Under the pieces are notes generated by a model. That model saw nothing but the letters and a program-made list of their open reading frames with translations. It was not told where the DNA came from and ran no database searches. This document shows, in pieces, positions 63,946 through 64,000 of a DNA stretch of 64,000 nucleotides. The stretch comes from Lucifuga dentata. Its lineage: Eukaryota > Chordata > Actinopteri > Ophidiiformes > Bythitidae. The position numbers and the translations under genes were made by a program. Within the stretch, counting starts at the first letter, position 1. Every line of letters starts with the position of its first letter. Location of the stretch: NCBI GenBank assembly GCA_014773175.1, contig VXCM01000472.1, positions 101,561-165,560 of the forward strand. The letters run 5' to 3'.

Positions 63946-64000
63946 AGCCTCAAGGGGGCACAAGCCAGTGTCCTCCTTGTGCCGGTCCCAAGCCCGAATA
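63946..64000 (+). repeat. Common teleost repeat fragment at window end
   Basis: AGGGGGCACAAGCCAGTGTC followed by GTGCCGGTCCCAAGCCCG. I recall this motif as highly repeated in fish genomes; it is cut by the window edge, so type and extent are unknown. Confidence 0.4.

Larger units (their letters stand above)
60444..64000 (-). other. Intron 5' of exon 1; no further exon found
   Basis: 3.6 kb, with element copy 2 (60838-61680), GT and CA arrays, an A-run with N at 62554, a Rex3 tail (62880-63105) and a common repeat fragment at the very end. The upstream tomosyn exon motif was not found on the minus strand. Confidence 0.7.

Overview
The window is vertebrate genomic DNA and almost certainly from a ray-finned (teleost) fish. 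It is AT-rich and intron-dominated, with dense dinucleotide microsatellites and teleost-type transposons: a Rex3/RTE element with a GATG tail, an L2-like LINE 3' end, a hAT-Charlie element and several foldback MITEs. I see no bacterial genes, operons, CRISPR arrays or rRNA. The species cannot be named from the sequence alone.

One gene fills the window: stxbp5l (tomosyn-2), on the minus strand. Nineteen coding exons run from 60343-60443 (first in transcription order here) to 5671-5850 (last here). All have GT/AG splice sites and all 18 internal junctions agree in phase. Together they give 2,104 coding nt, about 701 residues, with no stop, frameshift or N. They encode most of the WD40/LGL-type propeller part and then the hypervariable linker. 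The N-terminal exons (beyond base 64000) and the C-terminal exons, including the SNARE-like coiled coil (before base 1), are outside the window.

Layout by plus coordinate. 1-5670: intron with a foldback MITE and a duplicated exon-like segment of unknown origin. 5671-22753: linker exons, four of them in-frame cassettes, in long introns. 22754-29521: a large intron holding a degenerate tandem array, a dead hAT element with a perfect 8-bp target duplication, and an L2-like LINE fragment nested in the hAT. 29522-41710: a compact run of eleven exons. 41711-60342: three long introns with TTAA-flanked palindromic MITEs, a Harbinger-like MITE, and a Rex3 copy with an inverted 5' end. 60444-64000: intron with a second Rex3 tail and the inverted partner of a repeat at 34.2-34.9 kb.

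The assembly has 24 single-N gaps. Those in unique sequence are flanked by perfect direct copies of about 60-70 bp, which look like unmerged contig overlaps. None falls in an stxbp5l exon, but three disrupt the hAT remnant.

I found no new multi-gene system. The items most worth following up are the cassette-exon architecture of the tomosyn-2 linker, the twin-primed Rex3 copy, the near-complete palindromes on either side of exon 4, and the nested insertions with paralogous or empty-site evidence.
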